This document shows positions 1 to 10,500 of a stretch of DNA of 64,000 bases, in pieces. The DNA comes from Corythoichthys intestinalis (lineage: Eukaryota > Chordata > Actinopteri > Syngnathiformes > Syngnathidae): contig NC_080395.1 in assembly GCF_030265065.1 (NCBI RefSeq), positions 6,115,501 through 6,179,500 on the forward strand. Reading direction: 5' to 3'. The notes beneath the pieces were generated by a model that had not been told where the DNA came from, made no database searches, and saw nothing but the letters and a program-made list of their open reading frames with translations. Position numbers and translations under genes: made by a program. The stretch's first letter is position 1; each line of letters starts with the position of its first letter.

Positions 1-1640
1 TCAGAGCCAGTCATCGTCCTCTTTCTTGATATCTTGGGACATTTAGGTTGCTGCGCGTGTATGGTAGGCACCGCATCTGCTTTCAGCAGCAATTTCTTAG
101 CAAAACCTGATTTCATTTGCCCATAGTTCGAATAGCTTTCAGGTGTAAAATGCGCACCACACAAAACCGTGCCGGAGGCCGGGTCTGCAAAATTAGCCCT
201 CTTAGCACGGACGAACTTTACTCATTATCTGCATAGTCCAGGGGCGGACTGGGACTAAAAAGCAGCCCTGGACTTTGACTCAGCCCAGCCCACAAGAATT
301 GCTATACGAAGGGAAACACAGACCCCATAGGGGGGTCCGACACCAATCTGGTGTCTTACAAGTGTAATCAGTTGATTGCAGTCAGGTGCTGCTTGTTTTA
401 GCAGAAACATCATTGGTTAAACTGTCGGTACTCGATCGGTTGAAACAAAAACCAGGCCCCACAGCGGCCCATGAGGACCGGTTTGGAGACCCCTGCCATA
501 ATTAATCTTGCCATACAAATAATAAATTTCAATGAAAATACAATAAACATTTCAAGACAGATCCTGTATACATAACCTTCATTGGAAAGTATTAACCAGA
601 AAACAAAACGATATATATATGAATAAAAATATATATCATATCAATTTAACTACCTAAACTTTAAAGTAAAACCATTCATTTTATTTATATTTTGTTATAC
701 TTCTTCTGAATTAATATTGCAGCTGCGTGTGCGTACGTTGTTTTACCGCTAAAATATTTTTTTCTAAGAAGAGTGATAGTTGGACTAGCATACTGTAACT
801 TGACACGATTGCAAACAGGGACATGGACTAGCTGGCACTAACCCTTTAATTGTCATTTATTCCATGTAAAATGTAGCTACCTGGTGGATAACAATTGCCA
901 GTATGCCAAGCAAGTGACCCTCTTCATCCCTTTTTACTTGCCCTGCGCTTGTCTGGGGAACTTCCACCTGATTATCATTACCCCCTCCCTCTTCTTTTCT
1001 CTCTTCCTGCACTGGCTGCTCGTCAGAGCGGCTGCCGCTCCCCCTCTCACCGTCGCCGGGGGCTGGGCTGCTGTTACCCGACGTGGCCGTTGCAGCCAGA
1101 CTGCTGCTTGCGAAAATATTTGTCAACTTTTGTTATTTAATGCTTCGCTCTCCAGTTTCTTTAATTTTTTTCTCCCTAACCTTCTCCGCGCCACCCTTCT
1201 CTTTTCTTTTTTTGCCACCACCATCCATATTATGCATTAACGCTCCTTGCTATTTTGCTTCCACAAAGAACCAATGAAGGCTACTCTGTGCTTTCTTCGT
1301 TCTTCTATCAAACTGGCGATGAACAGCCAGACGCATTGCTGCCACCTGTCGGATTGGATGCGAACTGTAGATAATCAGAGGCAAAGGGGGGATAAAAACA
1401 GTGATGTATAATGAATGGCGGCCTCCGGCCGTCCAGGGCACTGGTTGTTCTGTGATCCTCCAGAACCTACAGATTACCAGTCCGCCCCTGGTGTAGTCCA
1501 GCTCTTTTTCTCGCGTCCGGAAAATCATGGGTACTACACTGCGACAAATGGCTATTTGTACACCACATAGCATGACAGGTTTGAACCACTTTAGCGATTT
1601 TTTGCTAAAACACGAACGCAACTCTCTCGTTGATAAACAA
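1..1640 (-). pseudogene. THAP-domain transposase fragment, split by a hAT insertion
   Basis: Read on the minus strand from about 1590, the frame gives a zinc-ligand pair (TCHAMWCTNS), then HDFPDARKRAG. After the hAT insertion (1490-239) it continues with VKFVRAKRANFADP, GTVLCGAHFTPESY and GFAKKLLLKADAVPT near 1-230. This order (C-x4-C, FP, FVR, C-x2-H, then a PxAVPTI-like tail) is the THAP zinc-finger plan. There is a stop where the conserved Trp before VKFV is expected, and the start codon is lost (ATC for ATG), so it is not a working gene. The C-terminal catalytic part would lie outside the window. Confidence 0.62.
239..1490. mobile_element. hAT-type element, TIR CAGGGGCGGACTGG, 1,252 bp
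   Basis: The left end CAGGGGCGGACTGG and the right end CCAGTCCGCCCCTG are inverted copies. They are flanked by GCATAGTC (231-238) and GTGTAGTC (1491-1498), an imperfect 8-bp target duplication (6 of 8). The target is the THAP fragment, whose two halves become contiguous once the element is removed. On the minus strand around 1237-857 a lysine-rich stretch (MDGGGKKRKEKGG) is followed, after one stop, by LTNIFASSSLAATATSGN. That resembles the N-terminus of TTF/ZMYM1-type hAT transposases. No catalytic domain is present, so the copy is non-autonomous. Confidence 0.72.
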
Positions 1641-2111
1641 TGATGGCACATGCCTCGACCTTTTGTTTCCTTGTTATGACGTCTCCGCCCCATTCGGCTG
1701 TTTCCGGAATACTTTCGGAAATGTTCGTAATTTTCGATCTAATTTCGATAATTGGCCATGAATGTGATTTATTTTTTTGTTAACTTTATTAATATTTGTT
1801 ATCTTGCCACATAACGGTTCTATTGATATCTTACAGCTCCTTAGTATTATAATACCCTTTAAAGTGTATGTCAACACCTGGGGAAATGCTAATATTCCAT
1901 CATTTATCCATAAACGAATGCCTCTTGGATTCATATCATGTCACTTCGTGTAATTACACACATCGCAACACCAAGAAAATGAGAGAAATTTGGGTCAATT
2001 TCAAGCTAAAAAGACCCGCCCCCGAGATCCCAGAAATCTGGCAGATTGTGGGCGTGACATCAAATCAAGGAAACAACCGGCTCAGTGCTTTAGTACTGAA
2101 TGGCGGCGATG

Positions 2112-2325
2112 ATGGCGGACAATTACGTTTCTAGTTGCAGCGACGAATCCGACGTAACGAACATTCTTCTAATGGTGACGAGGAGAGTTATGAACCTTTC
2201 TTTGGTGTTTTGGGTTATCAGTTTGAGCCCAAACGAAAGCCAATACAGCCTAATGAAAGGATCATTGAGGGGAGCAGCCACACTGATGAAACCCCGACAA
2301 CAGTTCGTGTGGGAAACACCAAATG
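2112..2325 (+). pseudogene. Acidic accessory ORF exon of the Kolobok-like element
   Basis: It starts MADNYVSSCSDESD. After a shift of frame it continues SSNGDEESYEPFFGVLGYQF, then FEPKRKP, and ends at RVGNTKW before a good donor (ATG|GTATGT). Proteins of this pattern (Ser/Asp-rich start, FEP motif, then GNT-W before a Cys-rich exon) are common uncharacterised transposon ORFs in fish. That statement is from memory, not a search. The frame break shows this copy is dead. It lies opposite to, and points at, the THAP exon of the same element. Confidence 0.45.
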
Positions 2326-3261
2326 GTATGTTTTGCATTTCTTTTTGTGAAGCTGATACACCGTGACCGCAGAATAAAGTAATGTATAGAATAATTATCA
2401 TTTAATATGCTATCATCGGTTTCGCTCTGCCATCCGACACAAATATGAATGGGATTAGAGCAGGGGTCCCCGGTGTGATTTGGGTCTTTTTTTCACGGAC
2501 CGGTGTCCCTCTTTTAAATTCAGTTGGACTCTCAATGTTATCCATTGGTGCTAAAAAACTATTTACATCACAAACATACATGTGCAACACGGAAATGGCG
2601 TAAATTTACGCTTAACGACACGGCGAAGTCGTTAAGTGAGAGGGCTACGTGCAGTTGTGTGCGCCAAACATGGCAAACGTAAGTTAATATTCCTTTCTTT
2701 AAAGAAAGTTTGTAGTGTGTACTTAGGAATCGCTGCATTCGCGGTCCTTTTTAACGTTACGCGCATGCCAACTTTGTCAGAACACCGGCAATGTGCGGCA
2801 GAAAAATACAGCAAATATAAAATAGCATTTGTTTTTAGCCCCGTCGTGTTAAGTGCAGGGAAAAAATACAACTCGCCCGCTGAATCAGTGGGAGGGCTGA
2901 GTTTGTTTCGTTGAGACGATATGGGAGAGTGAGAGAAGCTAGCATCAAGCTAGCGATGTTGGAAATTGTAGCAGTTTTCAGCGTGCTCCAAGCGATGTCG
3001 GGATATTCCGAAATGACTTCAATCCAGAACTTCGGTAGAGTTGTTGTCTCAAATGTACGTTTAAGTCGCCGTGATTTGCAATCTCTACAAGCTGATATTT
3101 CTGTTCCACAGACATGCTCGAATCACTCGATTTATTCACATACGGGTCACGAATTTTCTCCTTCGCAGTTCGTGGGTCTTTAGTGATTGGGAAGTAGCAT
3201 AAATTTTGTTTTCTTTGAGGTTGTAGGCACATCTTCTGGCTCGTCAGGTTCCCGTTTCCCT

Positions 3262-3412
3262 GTAAAACTGCAAAATTAGCCCTCTTAGCACTGACAAACT
3301 TTACTCATTGTCTGCGTAGTCCAGCTCTTTTGCTCGCGTTCGGGAACTCATGGGTACTACATTGCGACAAATGGCTATTTGTAAACCACATAGCATGACA
3401 GGTTTGAACCAT
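3262..3412 (-). pseudogene. THAP-domain fragment of Kolobok-like copy 2
   Basis: The minus-strand reading from the ATG at 3412 is MVQTCHAMW, then TNSHLSQCSTHEFPNASKRAG, VKFVSAKRANFA. It is the same protein as the fragment in copy 1 but keeps the ATG. The second zinc Cys is changed (WF for WC), and the same stop before VKFV is present. The stop shared by both copies means the family was already inactive, or was moved in trans, before these copies were made. Confidence 0.55.
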
Positions 3413-3689
3413 TTTAGCGTTTTTTTGATAAAACACGAACGCAACTCTCTCGTCGATAAACAACGATGGCAGCCGCCTCGACCTTTTGTTTCCTTGTTAT
3501 GACATCTCCGCCACATTCGGCTGTTTCCGGAACACTTTCGGAAATGTTCGTCATTTTCGATCTATTTTCGATAATTGCTCATTAATGTGATTGATTTTTT
3601 TGTTAACTTTATCAATATTTGTTATCTTAGCACATAACGGTTCTATTGATGTCTCACACCCCCTTTGCGTTTTCATACCCTTTAAGCAT

Positions 3690-3871
3690 TATTTTTCTAG
3701 TGATGAAGTCACAACCAGGAACGCTCATGTGCTAGCTGTGTCGCAGTTTTCATTTGTTTTGGATGTCGTCAACTAGGACATTCGTCTCGTACGAACACGT
3801 TGAGTGAGTGGCTCATTTTGCTCATAACAGGAGTGATTCTATTTATTGGTCGACCGTAACCACAGAAGATT
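3690..3871. repeat. Duplicated NLR intron flank, copy 1
   Basis: The segment from TTTTCTAGTGATGA through GGAACGCTCATGTG, GGATGTCGTCAAC and GGTCGACCG to CAGAAGATTA recurs just 3' (minus-strand sense) of each LRR exon: here, at 4709-4886, and at 6283-6400 plus 7343-7386. It shows that the LRR exons were multiplied together with their intron flanks. Confidence 0.6.
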
Positions 3872-4345
3872 ATGAAGGCAAGGCAAACTTATTTATATAG
3901 CACAATTCAACACAAGGCAATTCAAAGTGCTTTACATCACATTAGGACTCTGGCTGCAGCATTCTGTACTAGCTGCTGCTTCCTGACTGATTTTTATATC
4001 AAGACCTGTAAATATACCGTTGCAATAGTCCAATCTGCTGAAAATGAATGCATGCATAAGTTTTTCCATGTCTTGTTGAGCCTCTTAATTCTGGCTTTAT
4101 TTTTTAGGAGGTAATAAGCAGATTTATTGACGGACTCTAGATGGCTATCAAATTTTAGGTCTGAGTCAATAATTAAGGCAAGGTTTCTGACTTGATTTGT
4201 AGCTGTAAGTGACATTGTGCTAAGGTGCCTGCTTATCTTTGACCTTTCCTGTTTTGGCCCAAAAATGATCACTTCCACATTTAACTGGAGAAAATTATGG
4301 CACATCCATTTATTGATTTGATGAATGCATGAATGCAAATGGAAA
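3872..4345 (-). mobile_element. L2-like LINE 3' fragment
   Basis: The minus-strand translation contains NQVRNLALIIDSDLKFDSHLESVNKSAYY, the RNLGV-DSDL-F-SHI region near the end of reverse transcriptase in L2/CR1-type LINEs. The plus-strand start (AAGGCAAACTTATTTATATA) is the inverted 3' tail common to fish L2-like elements. It is 5'-truncated and frame-broken. It sits between the duplicated NLR flank and the last LRR exon, so it inserted into the LRR cassette. Confidence 0.6.
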
Positions 4346-4360
4346 GGAGGAGCTCCTTAC

Positions 4361-4531
4361 ATGAGGTCTTCTAAGGTGCAGTGTGGACTGGCCAGTCCTT
4401 TCGAGAGGATCTCCACCCCTTCGTCCGACAGATTGTTGTCGCTCAGGACCAGATGTCTCAGGTTGGACGGAGAGCTGAGAACAGAAGCCAGCGGGTGACA
4501 GCATCCTTTGTCAAGGCGACAACACCTCAGA
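4361..4531 (-). CDS. LRR exon 3 of the NLRP-like gene
   Basis: A 171-bp exon encoding [39 protein letters not shown] and [15 protein letters not shown], with a GTAAGG donor at 4360. A LINE fragment lies directly 3' of it. Whether a terminal exon follows further left is not visible: the next 4.3 kb is transposon sequence. Confidence 0.8.
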
Positions 4532-7500
4532 CTGGAGAACACAAGCAGGAAGGAGACGTGAGAGCAAGCCAAACATAACGCCTGCTGATTATAGTATGCT
4601 GCCTTGAATAATAAAAATGGATTTTATTTCAAGCTGGCAAATTAAGAAAAGGGCAAATTACAAAACCCAGTGACAAAACTACTCGTTTTATCAATATGAT
4701 GCGTTGTATTTTCTAGTGATGTCACCAACAGGAACGCTCATGTGCTGGCTGTGATATTCTTTATTAGTTTTGGATGTCGTCAACAAGGATGTTTGTTTCG
4801 TTCGACCACATTGAGTGAATCGTTCTTTTTTGCTAATAATAGCAGAGATTCTATTGATTGGTCGACCGGAACCACAGAAGATTACCAACAGGAGGAGCTC
4901 CTTACGTGAGGGACTCTAAGATGCAGTTTGGGCTGGCCAGTCCTTTCGAGAGGATCTCCACCCCTTTGTCCGACAGTTCATTCACGCTCATGTCCAGATG
5001 CCTCAGGTTAGATGGAGAGCTGAGAACGGCAGCCAGCGGGCGACAGCTGTCTTTTTCAAGGTTACAAGTCCGTAGCCTGGAGAACACAGGCAGGAGGAAG
5101 ACGTGAAAGCGAGCAAAATAAAATGCCTTCTGGTTTACGTATGCTGTCTTCAATCATAATTATACATTTTATTTAGGGCTGTTAAATTTACCACGTTAAC
5201 GGGCGCTAATTTTTTTTTTTTTTATTAATCACTTTAAAATATTTGACGCAGTTAACGCACGCACGGAATGATCCGTTCATGCGTTGCCTCAAACAGTTTA
5301 CAATGACATCGTTTTAGCACAATGAGAGCAAAAAGACTTTTGGACCACGTATTTTATTGGCTTAAGCTTTAACAGTCACGGTTGCCTAATTTCCCATCAC
5401 GCATTTGGGAGAGCAAGAGACAATGTTTTCCTTAACACCTTAATTGAACACAACGCATATCTGATACCATTTGCAGCCACTACTGACAGTCATGGTTGCT
5501 CAGCTTCCCATAATGCATTTGGTCAGAGCAGGAGATGTTCTTTTTCTTAACATGCCTAATTAAACATAACACAGAACATACTGCGTACCATTTGCAGCCA
5601 CCACTGACAGCCATGATTGCCCAACTTCCCATCATGCATTTGGACAAAACAGTTAAGTCGCTACAGTATCATTTAGTGAGAGCACAACAAAAATGTTATT
5701 CCCATCTCTCAGAGGAGACAATCTTTTCTTAACACGCCTAATTGAACCCAACGCAGAACATACTGTATACCATTTTCAGCCACCACTGACAGTCATGGTT
5801 GCCCAAATCCCCATCATGCATTTGGGCCGAACAGTTAAGTTGCTACATTATCATTTAGTGAAAGCACAACAAAATAAATCTTCCTGTCTCTCAAAAAAAT
5901 AATGTTCACAAAAAGAAAAGCGCTCAATGCAAAGAGAACTGGCATTCCCAATCAGATAGCTATGCAAAATACACATAAATGTTAATAATGTGAATGCCAT
6001 CTTGTGGATTTATTGTTATAATCTACAAATACAGTACTTATGTACCGTATGTTGAATGTATATATCCGTCTTGTGTCTTATCTTTCCATTCCAACAATAA
6101 TTTACAGAAAAATATGGCATATTTTAGAGATGGTTTGAATTGCGATTAATTACGATTAATTATTTTTTTAAGCTGTGATTAACTCGATTAAAATTTTTAA
6201 TCGTTTGACAGCCCTAATTTTATTTCAATATGACAAAAAAAGATAGCAAATTACAAAACTCAGTGACAAATGGATTGTATTTTCTAGTGATGATGTCACC
6301 AACAGGAACGCTCATGTCAAGGCTGTGATGGCCTTCATTTATTTTGGATGTCGTCAACAAGGACGTTCGTCTCGTACGACCACATTGAGTGAAAGGTTCA
6401 TCTTGCCAATAATGCGTTAATCACAGCATAGAAATTAATTAATCATAATTAATTGCAATTCAAACCATCTCTAAAATATGCCATATTTTTCTGTATATTA
6501 TTTTTCGAATGGAAAGATAAGACACAAGACGGACATAAACATTCAACATACTGTACATAAGTACTGTATTTGTTTATTATAACAATAAATCCACAAGATG
6601 GCATTCACATTATTCACATTCTTTCTGTGAAAGGGATTCACGGATTGAAAGACTTGTAATCCTTAAAGGATAAACGTGAGTTTGTATATTGTGACTAAAT
6701 ATTGCCATGTAGTGTATTTGTTGAGCTTTCAGTAAATGATACTGCAGTGACTTAACTGTTCTGCCCAAGTGCATGATGGGAAGTGGTGCAACCATGACTA
6801 TGTGTGGTGGCTGCAAATGCTGTATCTTCTCTGCTTTGGGTACACGACAGGGTGTTAAGAAGAAGATCAACCCCTGTCGTTCTTCCCCTTGTCGCTTCCC
6901 ACAATATTTATAGTTGCTGTAGGATAGATGACAAAGCTTTTGCCAATTAAAAGCACGGCCCCAATGAATGCCTGTATCTACTCCACTCACTTGACACTGT
7001 CCTTTATCTCTGTATATAAGCAAAATGGCGCCATTGTAGGCTGTTTGCGGCAATGCGTGAATGAGTTGTACCGCAAATGCATTAATTGCGATATTTTCAC
7101 GTGATTGATTAAAAAAAATTAATTGCCGCCCGTTAATGTGATAAATTTGACAGCCCTATACAGTATTTAACAATTCAAAATGAATGCATTCATTTGGGAT
7201 GAAATCCATAACTGATGCTACAACAATCTAACGATATGCTGGCAAGCGGGGTGGCCAGTGGGGTGGCCACCCCCTGGTGGCGCCACTGCACCCTTTTTGA
7301 CTTCAAAACGGTGAATTTCGCCGAAAGGTGAGACATTTTCATGCCTGAGTGATTCTATTTATTGGTCGACCGGAATCACAGAACATTAAGAACAGGAGCA
7401 GCTTCTTACTCGAGGGATTCTAAGATGCAGTGTGGGCTTGCCAGTCCTTTCGAAAGGATCTCCACCCCTTTGTCCGTCAGATCGTTGGAGCTCAGGTTCA

Positions 7501-10500
7501 GATTCCTCAGGTTGGATGGAGAGCTGAGAACGGAAGCCAGCAGGTGACAACTGAGCTTGTCCAGGTAACAATTATGAAGACTGGAGAACACAGGAAGGAG
7601 GAAGACGTAAGAGCGAGCCAATCATGCGGCCTGCTGACCCAAGTATGCTATCTTGAATCATAATGATAAATTATATTTTTATATTAAACTTTCCCAGCGT
7701 TATTTCGTTGTGTAAAATGCTTTTATAATGATCATACAAATATGTAAATTGTTGCTGCTGCGTTGTTGTTTTTTTGCGTCACTTACAGTGCCTTGCAAAA
7801 GTATTCGGCCCCCTTGAATCTTGCAACCTTTCGCCACATTTCAGGCTTCAAACATAAAGATATGAAATGTAATTTTTTTTTTTATATACATACAGTGGGG
7901 AGAACAAGTATTTGATACATTGCCAATGGGTTTTCCCATTGGCAGTGTATCAAATACTTGTTCTCCCCACTGTATATCTGAAAGTATTTTCATTTGACTT
8001 CAACAAGGAGTGACACAAGAGCCAATAAAAAGTTGTTTAATGTCTGACTGCTTGTGTTGCCTCATGATTCACGAAAAATATGCTTTGCTTTAGAATTTTA
8101 ATGTATCCCAGCCTTTAATGCATCGCGATGCATTGTCGAATCGAATCGTGACCCTCTGAATCAAATCGAATCGAATCGTGGCCCTCCGAATCATAATCGA
8201 GTCGAATCGTGAGGGCAGTGCCGATGCACACCTCTACTGGGAACTACTAGTAGACCAGCATTCTGAGAACGAAATGTTCTGTTAGGGCGGTATGGAACTA
8301 AAGCATCTGTGAGATAAGATGGCCCCAAACCATTAATGGTCTTAAATATAAGAAGGAGGATTTTAAATTTAATTCTAAACTCGACTGGAAGCCAGTGAGG
8401 GGCTTGGACCACAGGGGTGATGTGCTCTCTTCTATTAGTTCCTGTTAAAAGTCTTGCTGCTGCGTTCTGGACTAACTGAAGACCTTTAGGGAACTTTTAG
8501 GACAAGCTGCGAGTAAGGAGTTACAGTAATCCAATCTATATGTAACGCACGCATGAATTAACTTTTCTGCATCGTTTTTAGACAGAATATTTCTAATTTT
8601 GGTTAAGTTGTGAAGGTGAAAAAAGGCTGTTCTGCAGGTTTGTTTAATATGAGCTTTAAATGACAAGTCTGGGTCAATTAGAACTACTAGGTTTTTACCT
8701 GTGGTGCTGGAGGCTACACTCACTCTTCAGTGATAAGCAGTTGAAGATCAGGAATAATTCATGTTTCTACACGCCTTTGGTAGCGTTCTGTAGAGTCTGA
8801 TCAATTACGAGCAGTTGAAAGGACAGAAAGGATTGTTTCTTTGGTCTTTGGTAGCAAACCACAAAGTGTTCCAAAAAATGTACAAACACGTCTTTGGGAG
8901 TGAATGCGTTCATTTAGTTTTGTTTTCAGATTTGTTGTTGGGTTCTGTGATATGCAATTGTGTTTAGATTTTTTTTTTTGCCCATTTTGTGATTTGCAGT
9001 TTTTTTGTTTTTGTTGAGTCATCATGTTTTGTGACTTGTTTTTGGATTTGCCATTGTGCTTTTGGATCTTTCACACTTTTTAAAGACTTTAGACCACGTA
9101 CTCTGATTTTTGAGAAGCCTTGACCACCACCAACAGCTTATTGAGCCCCAAAGGTGATGGGTCGTATTTAGACAGTTTAAAGGACTCCATGGTTTCGTTG
9201 TTTGTCAGTAAGAAGAAGGCCAGGGCAGACCACATGTCATTTGGCATTAAATCCCAGTCAATATCGTCTGAATGTTCTTTCATCTGGAACTCCTTCAGTA
9301 AGGAGTCGTCCTTCAGCTCGTTTAGGCAGTAGAACAAATTGATGTTCTTCTCAGGAGGGTTCCGTTTAATTCTTTCCTTGATCAACTTGACTGACTCTGA
9401 CTTGCTTTGCCTGCAGTCCAGAGGAGCCTTCAGCAGTTCCCCCACTAGTTCCTGGTTGCACGACAAGGAAAGGCCAAAGAGAAAGCGCAGGAAAAGGTCC
9501 AGATTTCCTTCGCTCTCAGAGGCTTTCTGGAGAGCTGACTGATGGACCTCTGTGATTGTCTTCTGCTTAGGAGGCATCAAAAAATCTTTCAGGGACCATT
9601 TTGAATCCTCCAGTACGTTGCTGTTGTCATGGAAGAGGCAAATCATCACGTGGAGTGCGGCCATATACTCCTGGATGGTCAGATGGACGAACTGAAACAT
9701 CTTGCCCTGTTGGTTTCGTCTAAGCGGACGGACCTCCTTAAAAACCTCAGTGAATATTCCACTGTGTTTCGCCGCTCGGCAGTAATCAAAGCCGCTGTCC
9801 GCCAGGTCCTTCTCGTAGAAGATCTGTTGCTTTCTCATGGTGTGGTGAAAGGCCAGCTTTGCTAGTGCTTTCACGTAATGGATGTACTCTTTCGTCTGTT
9901 TCTTCTCGGACCTTTTCAGTTGGTTAAACGCATACTCTGAATACATGTCGGTCAGCGTTGTGGGAAGCTCGACCTCCTGCCCTTTGTCCAAATGATCCTG
10001 AAGAACTGTGGCAGTGAGCCAGCAGAAGATGGGCAGGTGGCACATGATGAAGATGGTGCGAGTTTTCCGGATGTGCTCAATGACACGCTCCTCATTTGGG
10101 AACTTTTTCCTGAAGTACTCCAGCCTCCGAGAATCGCTGAATCCTCTCACCTCTGTTTTGCTGTCAATGAGGTCGGAGGGGATATCGCTGGCCGTCGCGG
10201 GCCTCGTAGTGACCCAAACCCGGGTGCAAGGAAGAAGGTTCCTCTTGATGAGGTGCCCCAGGAGCACCTCCAGCGGGTAGGCCTTCTTCACATCCATGTC
10301 TACTTTCATCTGATTCTTCAAGTCCATTTTGAAGTTGCACTCGTCCAGTCCGTCAAAGACAAACAAGATCTTGATCCCGCTGCGTTCGTAGTCCCGCTTT
10401 CCGGACGTCTAAGTCTGCAAATATCTTGTTCAACGTCTCCTCACTCATGTGTCTGCTCTCGGAGATGTAGCATCGGATGAGCTTGGCTAGTGTAAATTTG

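Larger units (their letters stand above)
1..1858 (-). mobile_element. Kolobok-like THAP transposon, copy 1 (right part; runs off the window start)
   Basis: Its right end reads ATACCCT followed by TTAA at 1859-1862. The 188-238 and 1499-1858 segments match 3268-3681 closely, so the two copies share one end. The sequence between 238 and 1491 is a later hAT insertion. On the minus strand the joined segments encode a THAP DNA-binding domain. TTAA target sites and a THAP transposase are typical of the Kolobok superfamily; the family name is an inference from those two traits. The left end lies outside the window. Confidence 0.6.
1863..3681. mobile_element. Kolobok-like THAP transposon, copy 2, 1,819 bp, TTAA target
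   Basis: Left terminus AGTGTATGTCAAC and right terminus (inverted) AGGGTATGAAAAC form a short imperfect TIR. TTAA lies on both sides (1859-1862 and 3682-3685). Two coding relics point towards each other: an acidic ORF exon on the plus strand (2112-2325) and a THAP exon on the minus strand (about 3262-3412). The middle is non-coding. The left TTAA is also the right TTAA of copy 1, so the two copies are exactly adjacent. A hAT-like end (CAGGGGTCCCCGG) at about 2462 suggests a further small insertion. Confidence 0.65.

Noticed and set aside
857-1240. Plus-strand ORFs opposite the hAT relic
   Set aside because: They are antisense to the more plausible minus-strand hAT N-terminus and have no recognisable similarity.
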